Source: Granulicella mallensis (GTDB taxonomy: Bacteria > Acidobacteriota > Terriglobia > Terriglobales > Acidobacteriaceae). From it: a stretch of DNA of 64,000 nt. The translations under genes and the position numbers were made by a program. The stretch covers positions 1 through 64,000 of the forward strand of contig NZ_JACHIO010000017.1 in assembly GCF_014203225.1 (NCBI RefSeq), in the 5' to 3' direction. Every line of letters starts with the position of its first letter. The stretch's first letter is position 1. This document shows, piece after piece, positions 17,426-25,942 of this stretch. Under the pieces are notes generated by a model that was given only the letters and a program-made list of their open reading frames with translations, did no database searches and was not told the origin of the DNA.

Positions 17426-17944
17426 CTACATCTTCATCTTGCCTTTCAGATCATCAGCCATGTTCGTGTGGGCAGCGACAACGCTCTTGCCCTGCATCAC
17501 GGCCGCCTTGAACTTCGCGTCCGTGGTGGTCTGAGCCTCAGTCGTAAAGGCATCCAGAGCCTGGTGATGGTCCTGGTCCATCACGTTGATGTACTCCGCG
17601 TCGAAGTCCGCGCCGGACAGCCCATTCAGCTTGTCCCACTCAGACTGGTGGGCCGCATCGGGACCACTGGGCGCCGTAAGGCCCCATGCCGTGGCGAAGG
17701 GCTTCATCTTCGCATCGAGCATCTTGTGGTCGGCCACCATCTTGTGCGCAAAGGCCTTCACCTGCGGGTTCGAAGCCTTGGTTTCGGCCAGTTCGCTCAG
17801 CTTGATCTCGTTCATATCGCCCTGCGCCGCAGCCGCGAGAAACGTCTTGTCGGCATCGGTGACAGCAGCTTTTGCCTGGGAGGACGCAAACATGGCAGCG
17901 CAGCCTATTACGGTCATACAAAGCATCTTCTTCGTCGTTTTCAT
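17426..17944 (-). CDS. DUF4142 domain protein (short paralog)
   Basis: The 172-residue exported protein has a signal peptide (about 1-26, cleavage after SSQAKA) and a DUF4142 helical-bundle domain with the typical FAHKMVADHKMLDAKM and YINVMDQDHHQALDAF segments, rich in His, Asp and Met. The domain is related to ferritin-like bundles; the function is unknown. The ATG has GAGGAG about eight bases upstream. A longer paralog is at 49226-49894. It lies upstream of TPM-LemA but a hairpin separates them. Confidence 0.9.
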   Translation of the reverse strand: MKTTKKMLCMTVIGCAAMFASSQAKAAVTDADKTFLAAAAQGDMNEIKLSELAETKASNPQVKAFAHKMVADHKMLDAKMKPFATAWGLTAPSGPDAAHQSEWDKLNGLSGADFDAEYINVMDQDHHQALDAFTTEAQTTTDAKFKAAVMQGKSVVAAHTNMADDLKGKMKM

Positions 17945-18065
17945 GGGGTGTCTCCTCGTTGCGGCAGAGCCGCGGGAAAATGGCTTACGGCTGTAGGAGT
18001 CCCTGCGCCCCTCCCGCGTTGTCCCATACCAACCCCCGCGGCTTTATTCTGGAGGTGGAGATTTC

Positions 18066-20135
18066 ATGCCCTCGATATCGCAGCTACCCCTCGCCACCCC
18101 TGAACCAAAGACTCTGGACATCCACGGCACGCAGTTATACGACGATTACGCCTGGCTGCGCGACAAAGGTTCGCCCCGCGTAACGGAGTACCTCGAAGCC
18201 GAGAATGCCTACACCAGTGCCGCGATGCAGGGCACCGAGGCACTGCAGGGCGCACTCTATGAAGAGATCCTGTCGCACATCAAGGAGGACGATGTCTCAG
18301 TCCCCTATCGCGACGGTGCCTGGGAGTACCTGACCCGCACCGAAAAGGGCCTGCAATATCCCCGCTTCCGCCGCCGCTCCGCAGAGGGTCCAGGCGAAGA
18401 ACAGACAATTCTCGACGTCAACGCGCTTGCCGCAGGCCAGCCGTTTATGAGCGTCGGGGTTCTCGGCATCAGCCCGGACGGAAAGCTGCTGGCTTACACG
18501 ACGGACAATACTGGATTTCGGCAGTACCGGCTTGCGATCAAGAACCTCGAGACGAACGAAACCCTGACCGACACCGCCGAACGCGTGGGCTCGATCTCCT
18601 GGGCAGCAGACTCAGCCACGCTCTTCTACACCACCGAGGACGAGCAGACCAAGCGCCAGGACCGGCTGTGGAGACACAGCCTCGGTTCGACTGCAGACAC
18701 GCTCGTCTTCGAAGAGAAGGACGAACGCTTCAATATCGGAGTGGGCCGTACGCTCGACCGCCGCTACCTGATGCTCGAGTGCGGCAGTCACACTACCAGC
18801 GAGAGTTGGTTCCTCGATGCGGCCAAACCTGAAGGAACCTTCACCCTGATCGCTCCACGCGTCGACGATGAGGAATACTCCGTCGAGCACCGCGAGGGCT
18901 TCTTCTACCTCCGCACGAATCACGAAGCCGAGCAGTTCAAGCTGGTGCGCACCCCTGTAAACGACCCAGGCCGTGAGCATTGGCAGGAGATCTTGCCAGA
19001 GCACGCAGACGCCCCGCTCGAAGACTTCGATCTCTTCCAGAGCTTCCTCGTCGCCAGCTACCGCGAGCGCGGCCTGCCGGTGTTGCGCGTCTTTGCCCTC
19101 GACGCCTCAGGCCTGCTCACCACGTCGAACGACATTCGCTTCCCCGATCCCGCCTACACCGCCTTTGGCGAAATCAATCGCGACTTCACAACGACAACCT
19201 TTCGCTACGCCTACCAGTCGCTGGTCAGGCCTGCGTCGGTGTTCGCGTACGACGTGGCAACGCAACAGTCGACCTTGTTGAAACAGCAGGAGGTGCCGGG
19301 AGGATTCGACGCCTCACAATATGCCTCCGAGCGGCTCTGGTTCAGCGCAACCGATGGCGTGCAGGTTCCGATCTCGCTGGTCTATCGCCGCGACAGGTTT
19401 CACAAGGACGGTTCGTCGCCGCTCTATGTCTACGGCTACGGATCGTACGGCTACGCGCTGCCGCTGGGCTTCAGCGCCTCGCGCCTGGCCCTGCTGGACC
19501 GCGGTGTTGTCATTGCCTATGCCCACATCCGCGGCGGCGGCGAACTCGGCGACCCCTGGCACGATGCAGGCAAGATGATGTCCAAGCGCAACACCTTCAC
19601 CGACTTCATCGACGCGACGGAGTTCCTGCTCGCCGAAGGCTATGGTGACCGCAAGCGCGTCGCGATCGAAGGCGGCAGCGCTGGCGGCCTGCTGATGGGC
19701 GCCGTCACCAACATGCGCCCGGACCTGTTCCGCGCGGTGCTCTCGCATGTTCCCTTCGTCGATGTGATGAACACTATGCTCGACGCCAGCCTGCCGCTCA
19801 CAGTCGCCGAATACGAGGAATGGGGCAATCCGAACGAGCCCGAAGCCTTTGCCTACATGCGGTCTTATTCGCCGTACGACAACCTCGCCGCAGGAGCGTA
19901 TCCCGCAATGCTCGTGAAGACGAGCCTGAACGACTCCCAGGTGATGTATTGGGAACCAGCGAAGTACGTCGCCAAACTACGTACGCTCAAGACCAATGAC
20001 ACGCCTCTACTGCTGCACATCAACATGGATGCGGGGCACGGCGGAGCTTCGGGGCGCTACGACTATCTGAAGGAGATTGCGTTCGACTTCGCGTTCCTGC
20101 TGAAGGAGCTTGGTTTGGTGGAAGAAAAGAGCTAG
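18066..20135 (+). CDS. ptrB: Oligopeptidase B (S9A prolyl oligopeptidase family)
   Basis: This 689-residue serine peptidase has an N-terminal seven-bladed propeller (about 70-400) and a C-terminal alpha/beta-hydrolase domain. The catalytic triad is visible as S538 (GGSAGG), D623 (SLNDSQV) and H658 (DAGHGG). The YGSYGYALPLGFS and RGGGELGDPWHDAGK segments are characteristic of oligopeptidase B, which cleaves short peptides after basic residues. No signal peptide is seen, so it is expected in the cytoplasm. It is transcribed alone, divergent from DUF4142. Confidence 0.92.
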   Translation: MPSISQLPLATPEPKTLDIHGTQLYDDYAWLRDKGSPRVTEYLEAENAYTSAAMQGTEALQGALYEEILSHIKEDDVSVPYRDGAWEYLTRTEKGLQYPRFRRRSAEGPGEEQTILDVNALAAGQPFMSVGVLGISPDGKLLAYTTDNTGFRQYRLAIKNLETNETLTDTAERVGSISWAADSATLFYTTEDEQTKRQDRLWRHSLGSTADTLVFEEKDERFNIGVGRTLDRRYLMLECGSHTTSESWFLDAAKPEGTFTLIAPRVDDEEYSVEHREGFFYLRTNHEAEQFKLVRTPVNDPGREHWQEILPEHADAPLEDFDLFQSFLVASYRERGLPVLRVFALDASGLLTTSNDIRFPDPAYTAFGEINRDFTTTTFRYAYQSLVRPASVFAYDVATQQSTLLKQQEVPGGFDASQYASERLWFSATDGVQVPISLVYRRDRFHKDGSSPLYVYGYGSYGYALPLGFSASRLALLDRGVVIAYAHIRGGGELGDPWHDAGKMMSKRNTFTDFIDATEFLLAEGYGDRKRVAIEGGSAGGLLMGAVTNMRPDLFRAVLSHVPFVDVMNTMLDASLPLTVAEYEEWGNPNEPEAFAYMRSYSPYDNLAAGAYPAMLVKTSLNDSQVMYWEPAKYVAKLRTLKTNDTPLLLHINMDAGHGGASGRYDYLKEIAFDFAFLLKELGLVEEKS

Positions 20136-20196
20136 GGAGCGCCATTAAATCACACGCAGTTGGATAACATGTGCCCTGAAGTCCTGGCATAAAACC

Positions 20197-20392
20197 AAGC
20201 CCCGAAGGGGCGGCACCATCATAGCCCAGGGTGAAACCCTGGGTTACAGAACGACGAGAAGGTGTAGCCCTGAAAGGGCGATCTATCGATGCCAGCCAGG
20301 ATAGACCGCCCTTTCAGGGCTACACCTCTTTGGGGGTATTGTTACCCAGGGTTTCACCCTGGGCTGTGATGGCGTCGCCCCTTCGGGGCTTA
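20197..20392. repeat. Family C long inverted repeat
   Basis: This element fills most of the 408-base gap 20136-20543. The arms AGCCCCGAAGGGGCG...CCCAGGGTGAAACCCTGGG and its mirror fold onto each other, and an inner pair (GGTGTAGCCCTGAAAGGGCG and its complement) surrounds a short loop. It is a nested palindrome of about 196 bases. No gene is present. Confidence 0.85.
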
Positions 20393-20470
20393 GTTCGATG
20401 CTGGGTCTCATCGTTGTGCAATCCCCAAAGGCTAGGCTGCTCTAAACTGCACGGAACGCTAAACGTGCCG

Positions 20471-20507
20471 TTGTCCTGAGATAGGCCCGGGCCTATCTCA
20501 GAGACAA
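20471..20507. terminator. Perfect 26-bp palindrome between convergent genes
   Basis: Bases 20476-20501 form a perfect palindrome (CTGAGATAGGCCC and its complement), extended by TTGTC/GACAA arms with one bulge. It lies between the convergent ptrB and ABC exporter genes, 37 bases from the ABC stop, and could terminate both transcripts. Confidence 0.55.
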
Positions 20508-20543
20508 CTGCAAAATCGTGCTCGCCGATTCGTCAAACGCTAC

Positions 20544-22454
20544 CTATGCCTTGGCGGCCAACTCTACCTTGTCACCCTCACCCGGCGCCAGGAACAGATT
20601 CGTCTCCAACCCATGCTGCTGCGTGTAGAGGTCGTAGTAGCGGCCTCCCAGCTTGTACAACTCATCGTGGGTGCCGCGCTCCAGAATTCTCCCCTGCTCG
20701 ATCACCAAAATCTGGTCGGCTCGGCGAATCGTCGAGAGCCGGTGCGCGATCACGAAGGTCGTACGGCCCTGCATCAGGTAACTCAGACCATGCTGGATCA
20801 GCGCCTCGGACTCGGAATCGAGCGAGCTTGTGGCCTCGTCGAGGATAAGGATGCGCGGGTCCGCCAGGATTGCTCGTGCAATCGAGATGCGCTGCCGCTG
20901 CCCGCCTGAGAGCTTCACTCCACGCTCCCCGACGATCGTGTCGTAGCCTTCCGGAAAGCGTTCGGCGAACTCATCCACACGCGCGATCGAGCAGGCCGTC
21001 ATGCACTCTTCTTCTGTCGCTTCAGGCCGCGAGAACTTCACGTTTTCGCGAATCGTGCCATCGAAGAGAAAGGTCTCCTGCAGCACGACACCAAGCTGGC
21101 TCCGGAAGCTGCTGAGCTTCAACGTCGCGAGATCGTGACCGTCGATCAGCACCGCTCCGCTCTGCGCGGTATGGAAGCCGCAGATCAGGCTGATGATCGT
21201 TGATTTACCCGAGCCACTCGACCCGACGAGCGCCGTCACCGTTCCCGGTTTGGACTCGAAGTTGATGTTGTGCAGCACAGGCTTGTCGTCGACGTAGGAG
21301 AAGCTCACATCATCGAAACGAACATCTCCGGACACAACACCGATCTCGTGCGAACGCAGCGGATCGGCGTCCTCCTGACGTTCGGCGAGAACCTCCCGGG
21401 TGCGGTCGAGACCGGCGACAGCTTCGGTAAGTTGCGTGCCGACCGAGACAAGCTGAATAAGCGGCGCAATCATGAAGACCAGAAACATTACATAGCTGAA
21501 GTACTGGCCCACGGTGAGCTTATCGGCATAGTGCTCATGGGCTCCGATAAACATTACCAAGGCCGTAACGATGCCCTGAGCAGCTGTCGCAGCCAGCCCC
21601 ATAAACGACTGCGCCGTGATCGAACTGATGACGTTCCGCAGCAAGCGCTCCGCGCCGTCGGCGAAGACGTTCGCCTCGCTGGCCTCGGCATGATAGCCCT
21701 TGATCACCCGGACGCCGCCAAGCGACTCCGTCAGGCGGCCAGACACCTCGGAGCTGATCTTGGCTCTCTCGCGAAAGATCGGGCGAATCGTCTTGAAGGC
21801 ATATTGCAGGATCGCCCCAAAGATCAGAAGAATAACGAAAGTGAGCAGCGTCATCTTTACGCTGATATGCAGTAGCCAGACGAACGCAAAGATCGCTGTC
21901 AGCACGCCGCCGACAAAGTCCACCACTCCGGTGCCGACCAGGTTGCGGATGCCTTCAACATCGTTCATGATGCGAGCCACCAGCGTGCCCGTACGGTTCT
22001 CGTCGTAGAACGCGACCGGAAGCTGTCCGATGTGCTGTTGTACCTGCTTCCTGATGTCGGTAATGAGGCGCTGGCCCGACTTGGATAGCAACTGGGTCAG
22101 GGCATACGAGGTGCCACCCTGCAGGATGGTGGCCGCGACAGCCGCGCCAACGATCATCGGCAGAAGCGAGATATCTTTCGCATTCATCACCTTGTCGATC
22201 AGCGGCCGAGAGAGAGCGGGCAGGACGAGACTCGACGCCCGGTTGACGATCATCAGCAAGAAGCAGCCGGAGAGGAGCCAGAGGCGCGGCTTGATCAGCA
22301 CCCAGACCTCAGGCAGAATGTCGCTGAGCTTCGGCTTTGGACGCTTCGCCGTCAAATCGGCACTGAGAGCCTTACTGGTATTACGCGAGGGCCTCTCGGC
22401 CGAACGCAAACCACCGCTGCCGCGACCGAGACCCGAGCTTCCTAAACCTGCCAT
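20544..22454 (-). CDS. MsbA-like ABC exporter (fused permease-ATPase)
   Basis: This 636-residue half-transporter has a Gly/Arg-rich cytosolic N-terminus (about 60 residues), a six-helix type-1 exporter membrane domain (about 70-370) and a C-terminal ATPase with Walker A GSSGSGKST, signature LSGGQRQR, Walker B ILILDEATSSLD and the switch histidine in VIAHRLSTI. It should function as a homodimer exporting lipids, drugs or peptides; the MsbA lipid-flippase group is the closest resemblance. The neighbouring small membrane and SCO genes are upstream on the same strand, with an 82-base gap. Confidence 0.9.
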   Translation of the reverse strand: MAGLGSSGLGRGSGGLRSAERPSRNTSKALSADLTAKRPKPKLSDILPEVWVLIKPRLWLLSGCFLLMIVNRASSLVLPALSRPLIDKVMNAKDISLLPMIVGAAVAATILQGGTSYALTQLLSKSGQRLITDIRKQVQQHIGQLPVAFYDENRTGTLVARIMNDVEGIRNLVGTGVVDFVGGVLTAIFAFVWLLHISVKMTLLTFVILLIFGAILQYAFKTIRPIFRERAKISSEVSGRLTESLGGVRVIKGYHAEASEANVFADGAERLLRNVISSITAQSFMGLAATAAQGIVTALVMFIGAHEHYADKLTVGQYFSYVMFLVFMIAPLIQLVSVGTQLTEAVAGLDRTREVLAERQEDADPLRSHEIGVVSGDVRFDDVSFSYVDDKPVLHNINFESKPGTVTALVGSSGSGKSTIISLICGFHTAQSGAVLIDGHDLATLKLSSFRSQLGVVLQETFLFDGTIRENVKFSRPEATEEECMTACSIARVDEFAERFPEGYDTIVGERGVKLSGGQRQRISIARAILADPRILILDEATSSLDSESEALIQHGLSYLMQGRTTFVIAHRLSTIRRADQILVIEQGRILERGTHDELYKLGGRYYDLYTQQHGLETNLFLAPGEGDKVELAAKA

Positions 22455-22536
22455 GGATTAACCTTAATGTCCTGCCACGATGAATCGAAGTCTCAATGAA
22501 GTCCTGAGTGTTCGATGTTCCAGACTCACCGAAGAC

Positions 22537-22920
22537 TCAGGCTACACGCCCACGGCGGGCTGCAATGAACGACCGGACGCACAGAACGACGAAAATCAGG
22601 CAGACAAACGCCATGATGAGCTGCTCATGCACCGCTGCCGGATGAGCCAGTTCCACCTGCTGGGCATGAGCCTTTACGAGCGACTTAATCGACATCACCG
22701 CCGGGAAAAGAAAGCCCAGCAAGCCAACGGTCACCGCAATATGCATCCAGAGCATGCGCTTCTTCGCGTCGTTGCCCGAGGCCAGACCGCCGCTAAGCGC
22801 CAGCACCAGGCCAAACCAGCAGGGGATGAGGGACGTCGGATGGCTGGAACCGGTCATCACAAAACCGGCAACACCCAGAACAACCAGCAGCACTCCAAAG
22901 ACGATCGTTAGTTTTGCCAC
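22537..22920 (-). CDS. Small four-helix membrane protein of unknown function
   Basis: The 127-residue protein has four predicted transmembrane helices (about residues 3-22, 30-47, 57-78 and 101-118) and a basic C-terminus. I do not recognise a family. The start is GTG at 22920 with a weak ribosome site, only 34 bases after the SCO lipoprotein stop, so the two are probably co-transcribed. That position is compatible with a role in copper delivery or oxidase assembly, but nothing in the sequence shows it. Confidence 0.7.
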   Translation of the reverse strand: MAKLTIVFGVLLVVLGVAGFVMTGSSHPTSLIPCWFGLVLALSGGLASGNDAKKRMLWMHIAVTVGLLGFLFPAVMSIKSLVKAHAQQVELAHPAAVHEQLIMAFVCLIFVVLCVRSFIAARRGRVA

Positions 22921-22954
22921 AGAGGAATCTCGCTTTCAGAATTAAAGTTTGTAG

Positions 22955-23863
22955 TTACGCAGTGGCCGCTTTGCGGATCTGCGCGATCACTTCATCGGTA
23001 GTCCAGTCGTTGGTCGGATAGAACGCAACGACCTTTCCGTCCTTGCCGATCACCAGCGTCGACAACGAGTGCTGCAGCGTTCCGTTGTCTCCGGGAGTTA
23101 CCCCGAGGCCGAAGAACTGCTCCATCTTCTCCATCTCATCCGTTGTAGGCGCGGCAAAATCCCAATGCCCGAACTGCTCCTGCGTATAGCGTCCAGTGTA
23201 GGCTCCGCCGTAGCTCCGCAGCACCTTCGGCGTGTCGTAGGTAGGGTCAAAGCTGATGCTGAGCAGATGCGTCTTGCCGTAGACCGCGGCGTCCGTGCTG
23301 AGGGACTTATCGATCTCCGCAAAGTTGCGGCTCAGGCGCGGGCAGTAGTCCGCCAGAGGGCAGCGTGTGTAGATGAAAGTCATCAGGAGGACCTTGCCCC
23401 GGAATTGCTTGAGGCTGATCTTCTTATCCGACTGGTTAAGTAGTGCGAAGTCGGGAACAGAATCGCCTGGCGCGGGCTCGTGATACTGCACCGTCGGCTT
23501 GTAGTCCGGCCTTGCCTGCGCGATCACGACGATGTCGGTTAGGCGCATGTTCGTTGGGCCGTCGGCATCCTCGTCGGTCACCAGCGTCGCGGTAATCTTG
23601 TCGCCCGGATGCAGCTCCGACATCACCGTCGGATCACTCAACCGATAGGCCATCGTCATCGCTTCCATGAAGCCGGGAATCGATTCGTGCTTCAGCAGAA
23701 CGGATTTGTTGGTCGCGTCCAGTTCGACGACAACGCCCCGTATCGGGTAATGCTTCGTTGCCACCGAAGACGGCTTCGCCGTGGAGTGACAACCGGTCAC
23801 AAGGCTGCCAAGAGCCAGGGTCATGGCAGCAACGAGAGCGAGAAGAGTAGAACGCAAACGCAC
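22955..23863 (-). CDS. Lipoprotein with CusF-like and SCO1 domains
   Basis: From the GTG at 23863 (GAGG six bases upstream) the protein has 302 residues: a lipoprotein signal ending LGSLVTGC, a CusF-like copper-binding domain (YPIRGVVVELD...FMEAMTMAYRL, with the methionine-rich AMTM motif) and a SCO1/SenC thioredoxin-fold domain. The Sco metal motif is CPLADYC, a CX5C spacing rather than the classical CPxxxC-type CX3C, with a distal histidine in TLQHSLST. Such proteins carry copper to the CuA site of cytochrome c oxidase or handle periplasmic thiols. A longer in-frame start at 24004 has no ribosome site and would bury the lipobox. Confidence 0.87.
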   Translation of the reverse strand: MRLRSTLLALVAAMTLALGSLVTGCHSTAKPSSVATKHYPIRGVVVELDATNKSVLLKHESIPGFMEAMTMAYRLSDPTVMSELHPGDKITATLVTDEDADGPTNMRLTDIVVIAQARPDYKPTVQYHEPAPGDSVPDFALLNQSDKKISLKQFRGKVLLMTFIYTRCPLADYCPRLSRNFAEIDKSLSTDAAVYGKTHLLSISFDPTYDTPKVLRSYGGAYTGRYTQEQFGHWDFAAPTTDEMEKMEQFFGLGVTPGDNGTLQHSLSTLVIGKDGKVVAFYPTNDWTTDEVIAQIRKAATA

Positions 23864-24254
23864 GAAGAGCCTCAGGGAGCACGATGAAAAGAAATCGGGC
23901 TCACCTCTTATGATAGCTGGCCCGCTGCAGGTTCTTCCGCGGCAACTACCGTGCTCATCCAAACTGCAAACGCAGAGTGCGCCGAGTACACCAAGTTGAC
24001 GCAAAGGAAACTCTGCGCAAACTTAGCGTCCTTCGCGCACCTTGCGTTTGCAGTTTGCGATGACACGCCCTACCTGCTTCTACGGCTGTGCCTTCGCCTG
24101 CCGTGTTAGCATCACAGCCAAAAGCTTCACCAACAGAGTTGACCCCGTGCGGCAGCTACTGCGGAAGGCAAAATCTCAGGAATATCCTGCTGTTTTGGGA
24201 CCGCTTCTGCCTCACCTTCACGGACGAGTTTGTCCAACGCAGGAGCAAACGCCA

Positions 24255-25430
24255 GTGCAGTTATCGCACAGACCCGACGACACGACCGCAGGTCCCTCCG
24301 TACTCTGGCTCGCTCTCGGCTTCCTGCTCACGGGGCTGGGAACTGTTCTCCTCGGTCCGATCCTCCCCTCCGTCTCCCAGAACTGGCATCTTGCCGACTC
24401 CCAGAGCGGCCTGCTGCTCTTCGCCAAGTTTCTTGGTTCCTTCATCGGAGGCGTCACCGTACCGCGCAAGCTGCGATTCGGAATCCTCGGCGGCACTCTG
24501 CTGGCCTGTACCGGATTCGGGGCCTTTGGACTCTCTCAAGGGCTCCTGAGCGGCATGTTGACACTCTTTGTCGCAGGCATCGGACTCGGCCAGATCATCG
24601 CCTCGACCAATATCCTCGCGGGACACCGTTACCGCGCACACACCGGTTCAGCGCTGGCCTCTTTGAACTTCTTCTGGAGTCTGGGCGCGGTCGGCGCCGG
24701 AGTCGTGATCGCGGCCCTGATGCCGCGCTTCGGCCTGCGCAATCTTCTGCTGTACTTTGCCGCGGCCTTTCTCGTCATCAGCATCGGAGGAGGCCTCGAT
24801 TGGCGTTTGCGGACTGGAGAAGGCTCCCGGGATTCACAACCGTCCGGTGCACCCAGGAATCCATCTCTCTCGATGGAGACCCTGCTTCCCTTCGTGCTGC
24901 TGCTCTTCTTTTACGGCGGTCTGGAGACCTGCCTCACCGGCTGGCTCACGACCTATACGCTCCGCTACTCCGACACGCATCTGCTCGGCGGCCAGTCCGC
25001 CACCATCCTGATGTGGACAGCGCTCACCGCAGGGCGTGGGCTCTCTTCGGTTGCTCTTCGCTATATCCGCGAGAGCACCGTGCAGCGCGTGGGCCTGGTC
25101 TTCTCCTTCGTCTTCACCGGCGCGCTGACGATGACGCACCATGCCACAGAGCTTTCACTCTGTTGCATCCTGTTGGGGCTCAGCCTCTCGCCTTTCTTCC
25201 CGGCAACCTTTGGCCTGCTGATGCGCCGCTCGCCCTCGGCACGAGAAGCGGGATTCGTGCTGGCGATCTCCGGCCTTGGCGCGGCGGCCTTTCCGTGGCT
25301 GATGGGAATCGTCTCCACGCACAGCGGCTCGCTGCGCCTTGCGATGGTTGTGCCGATGGTGCTCGCCCTGTTGCTGCTTGCCGTCAGCTTCTGGAACCCG
25401 GCGCGCAACGGCTCATCCCCGGAACTTTAG
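24255..25430 (+). CDS. MFS transporter
   Basis: Starting at GTG 24255, with AGGAG nine bases upstream, the protein has 391 residues and about 12 transmembrane helices, the usual MFS size. The frame is open to 24042, but the extra residues are hydrophilic and lack a ribosome site. The pattern (LLGPILPSVSQNW in helix 1, an internal GLETCLTGWLTTY motif) resembles the FucP/GlcP-like sugar-proton symporters and YfkF-like carriers; the substrate is unknown. It is transcribed alone and divergent from the SCO gene. Confidence 0.85.
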   Translation: MQLSHRPDDTTAGPSVLWLALGFLLTGLGTVLLGPILPSVSQNWHLADSQSGLLLFAKFLGSFIGGVTVPRKLRFGILGGTLLACTGFGAFGLSQGLLSGMLTLFVAGIGLGQIIASTNILAGHRYRAHTGSALASLNFFWSLGAVGAGVVIAALMPRFGLRNLLLYFAAAFLVISIGGGLDWRLRTGEGSRDSQPSGAPRNPSLSMETLLPFVLLLFFYGGLETCLTGWLTTYTLRYSDTHLLGGQSATILMWTALTAGRGLSSVALRYIRESTVQRVGLVFSFVFTGALTMTHHATELSLCCILLGLSLSPFFPATFGLLMRRSPSAREAGFVLAISGLGAAAFPWLMGIVSTHSGSLRLAMVVPMVLALLLLAVSFWNPARNGSSPEL

Positions 25431-25573
25431 AGAATTCCCGCACAGGTGCAGGGTATGTCATCAAACTGCGGTTCAAGATAAAAATCGAGCCGTGCAAATA
25501 GTTTGTTAAGGCAAGATTCGGAAGGGCAGGGTTTCAACCCTGCCATATGAACCGGGCCGAAAGGCTCACCTTT

Positions 25574-25748
25574 CTGCCGAAGGCTGGAGTGAAGGCGTAG
25601 CCGCAACGACTGAATTGCATTCCTGCGTGTAGCCCAGGTGGCACAGGGAACACCCAGGATGTATTCGCGAATGCGGCTACCTGTTTCACCGCAACCAAAG
25701 AAAGCAATTCAGTCGTTGCGGCTGCGCCTTTACTCCGGCCTTCGGCAG
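25574..25748. repeat. 45-bp inverted repeat (family E) in an empty gap
   Basis: Arms 25574-25618 and 25704-25748 are reverse complements with three mismatches over 45 bases, around an 85-base loop. The gap 25431-25942 also holds a small palindrome near 25527-25545 (GGCAGGGTTTCAACCCTGCC) and a family A half-element near 25815-25870. No credible gene is present; frames read through the gap are repeat translations. Confidence 0.85.
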
Positions 25749-25942
25749 ATAGGTAGGCTCTTGTAGAACGGCTTTTACTGCAGGGTTGAAACTGTACAAA
25801 GGCATTCGTGGCATGAGCAGACAGCAGATTCCCTGCGGGAATGACAACAAGAAAAGCAAAGACCAAAGAGGCATCACACCCTCGTATGCGATGTTTTAGC
25901 CACATGGTTTCCCCACCGGCTACCAGCGTATAAACGTAATCG

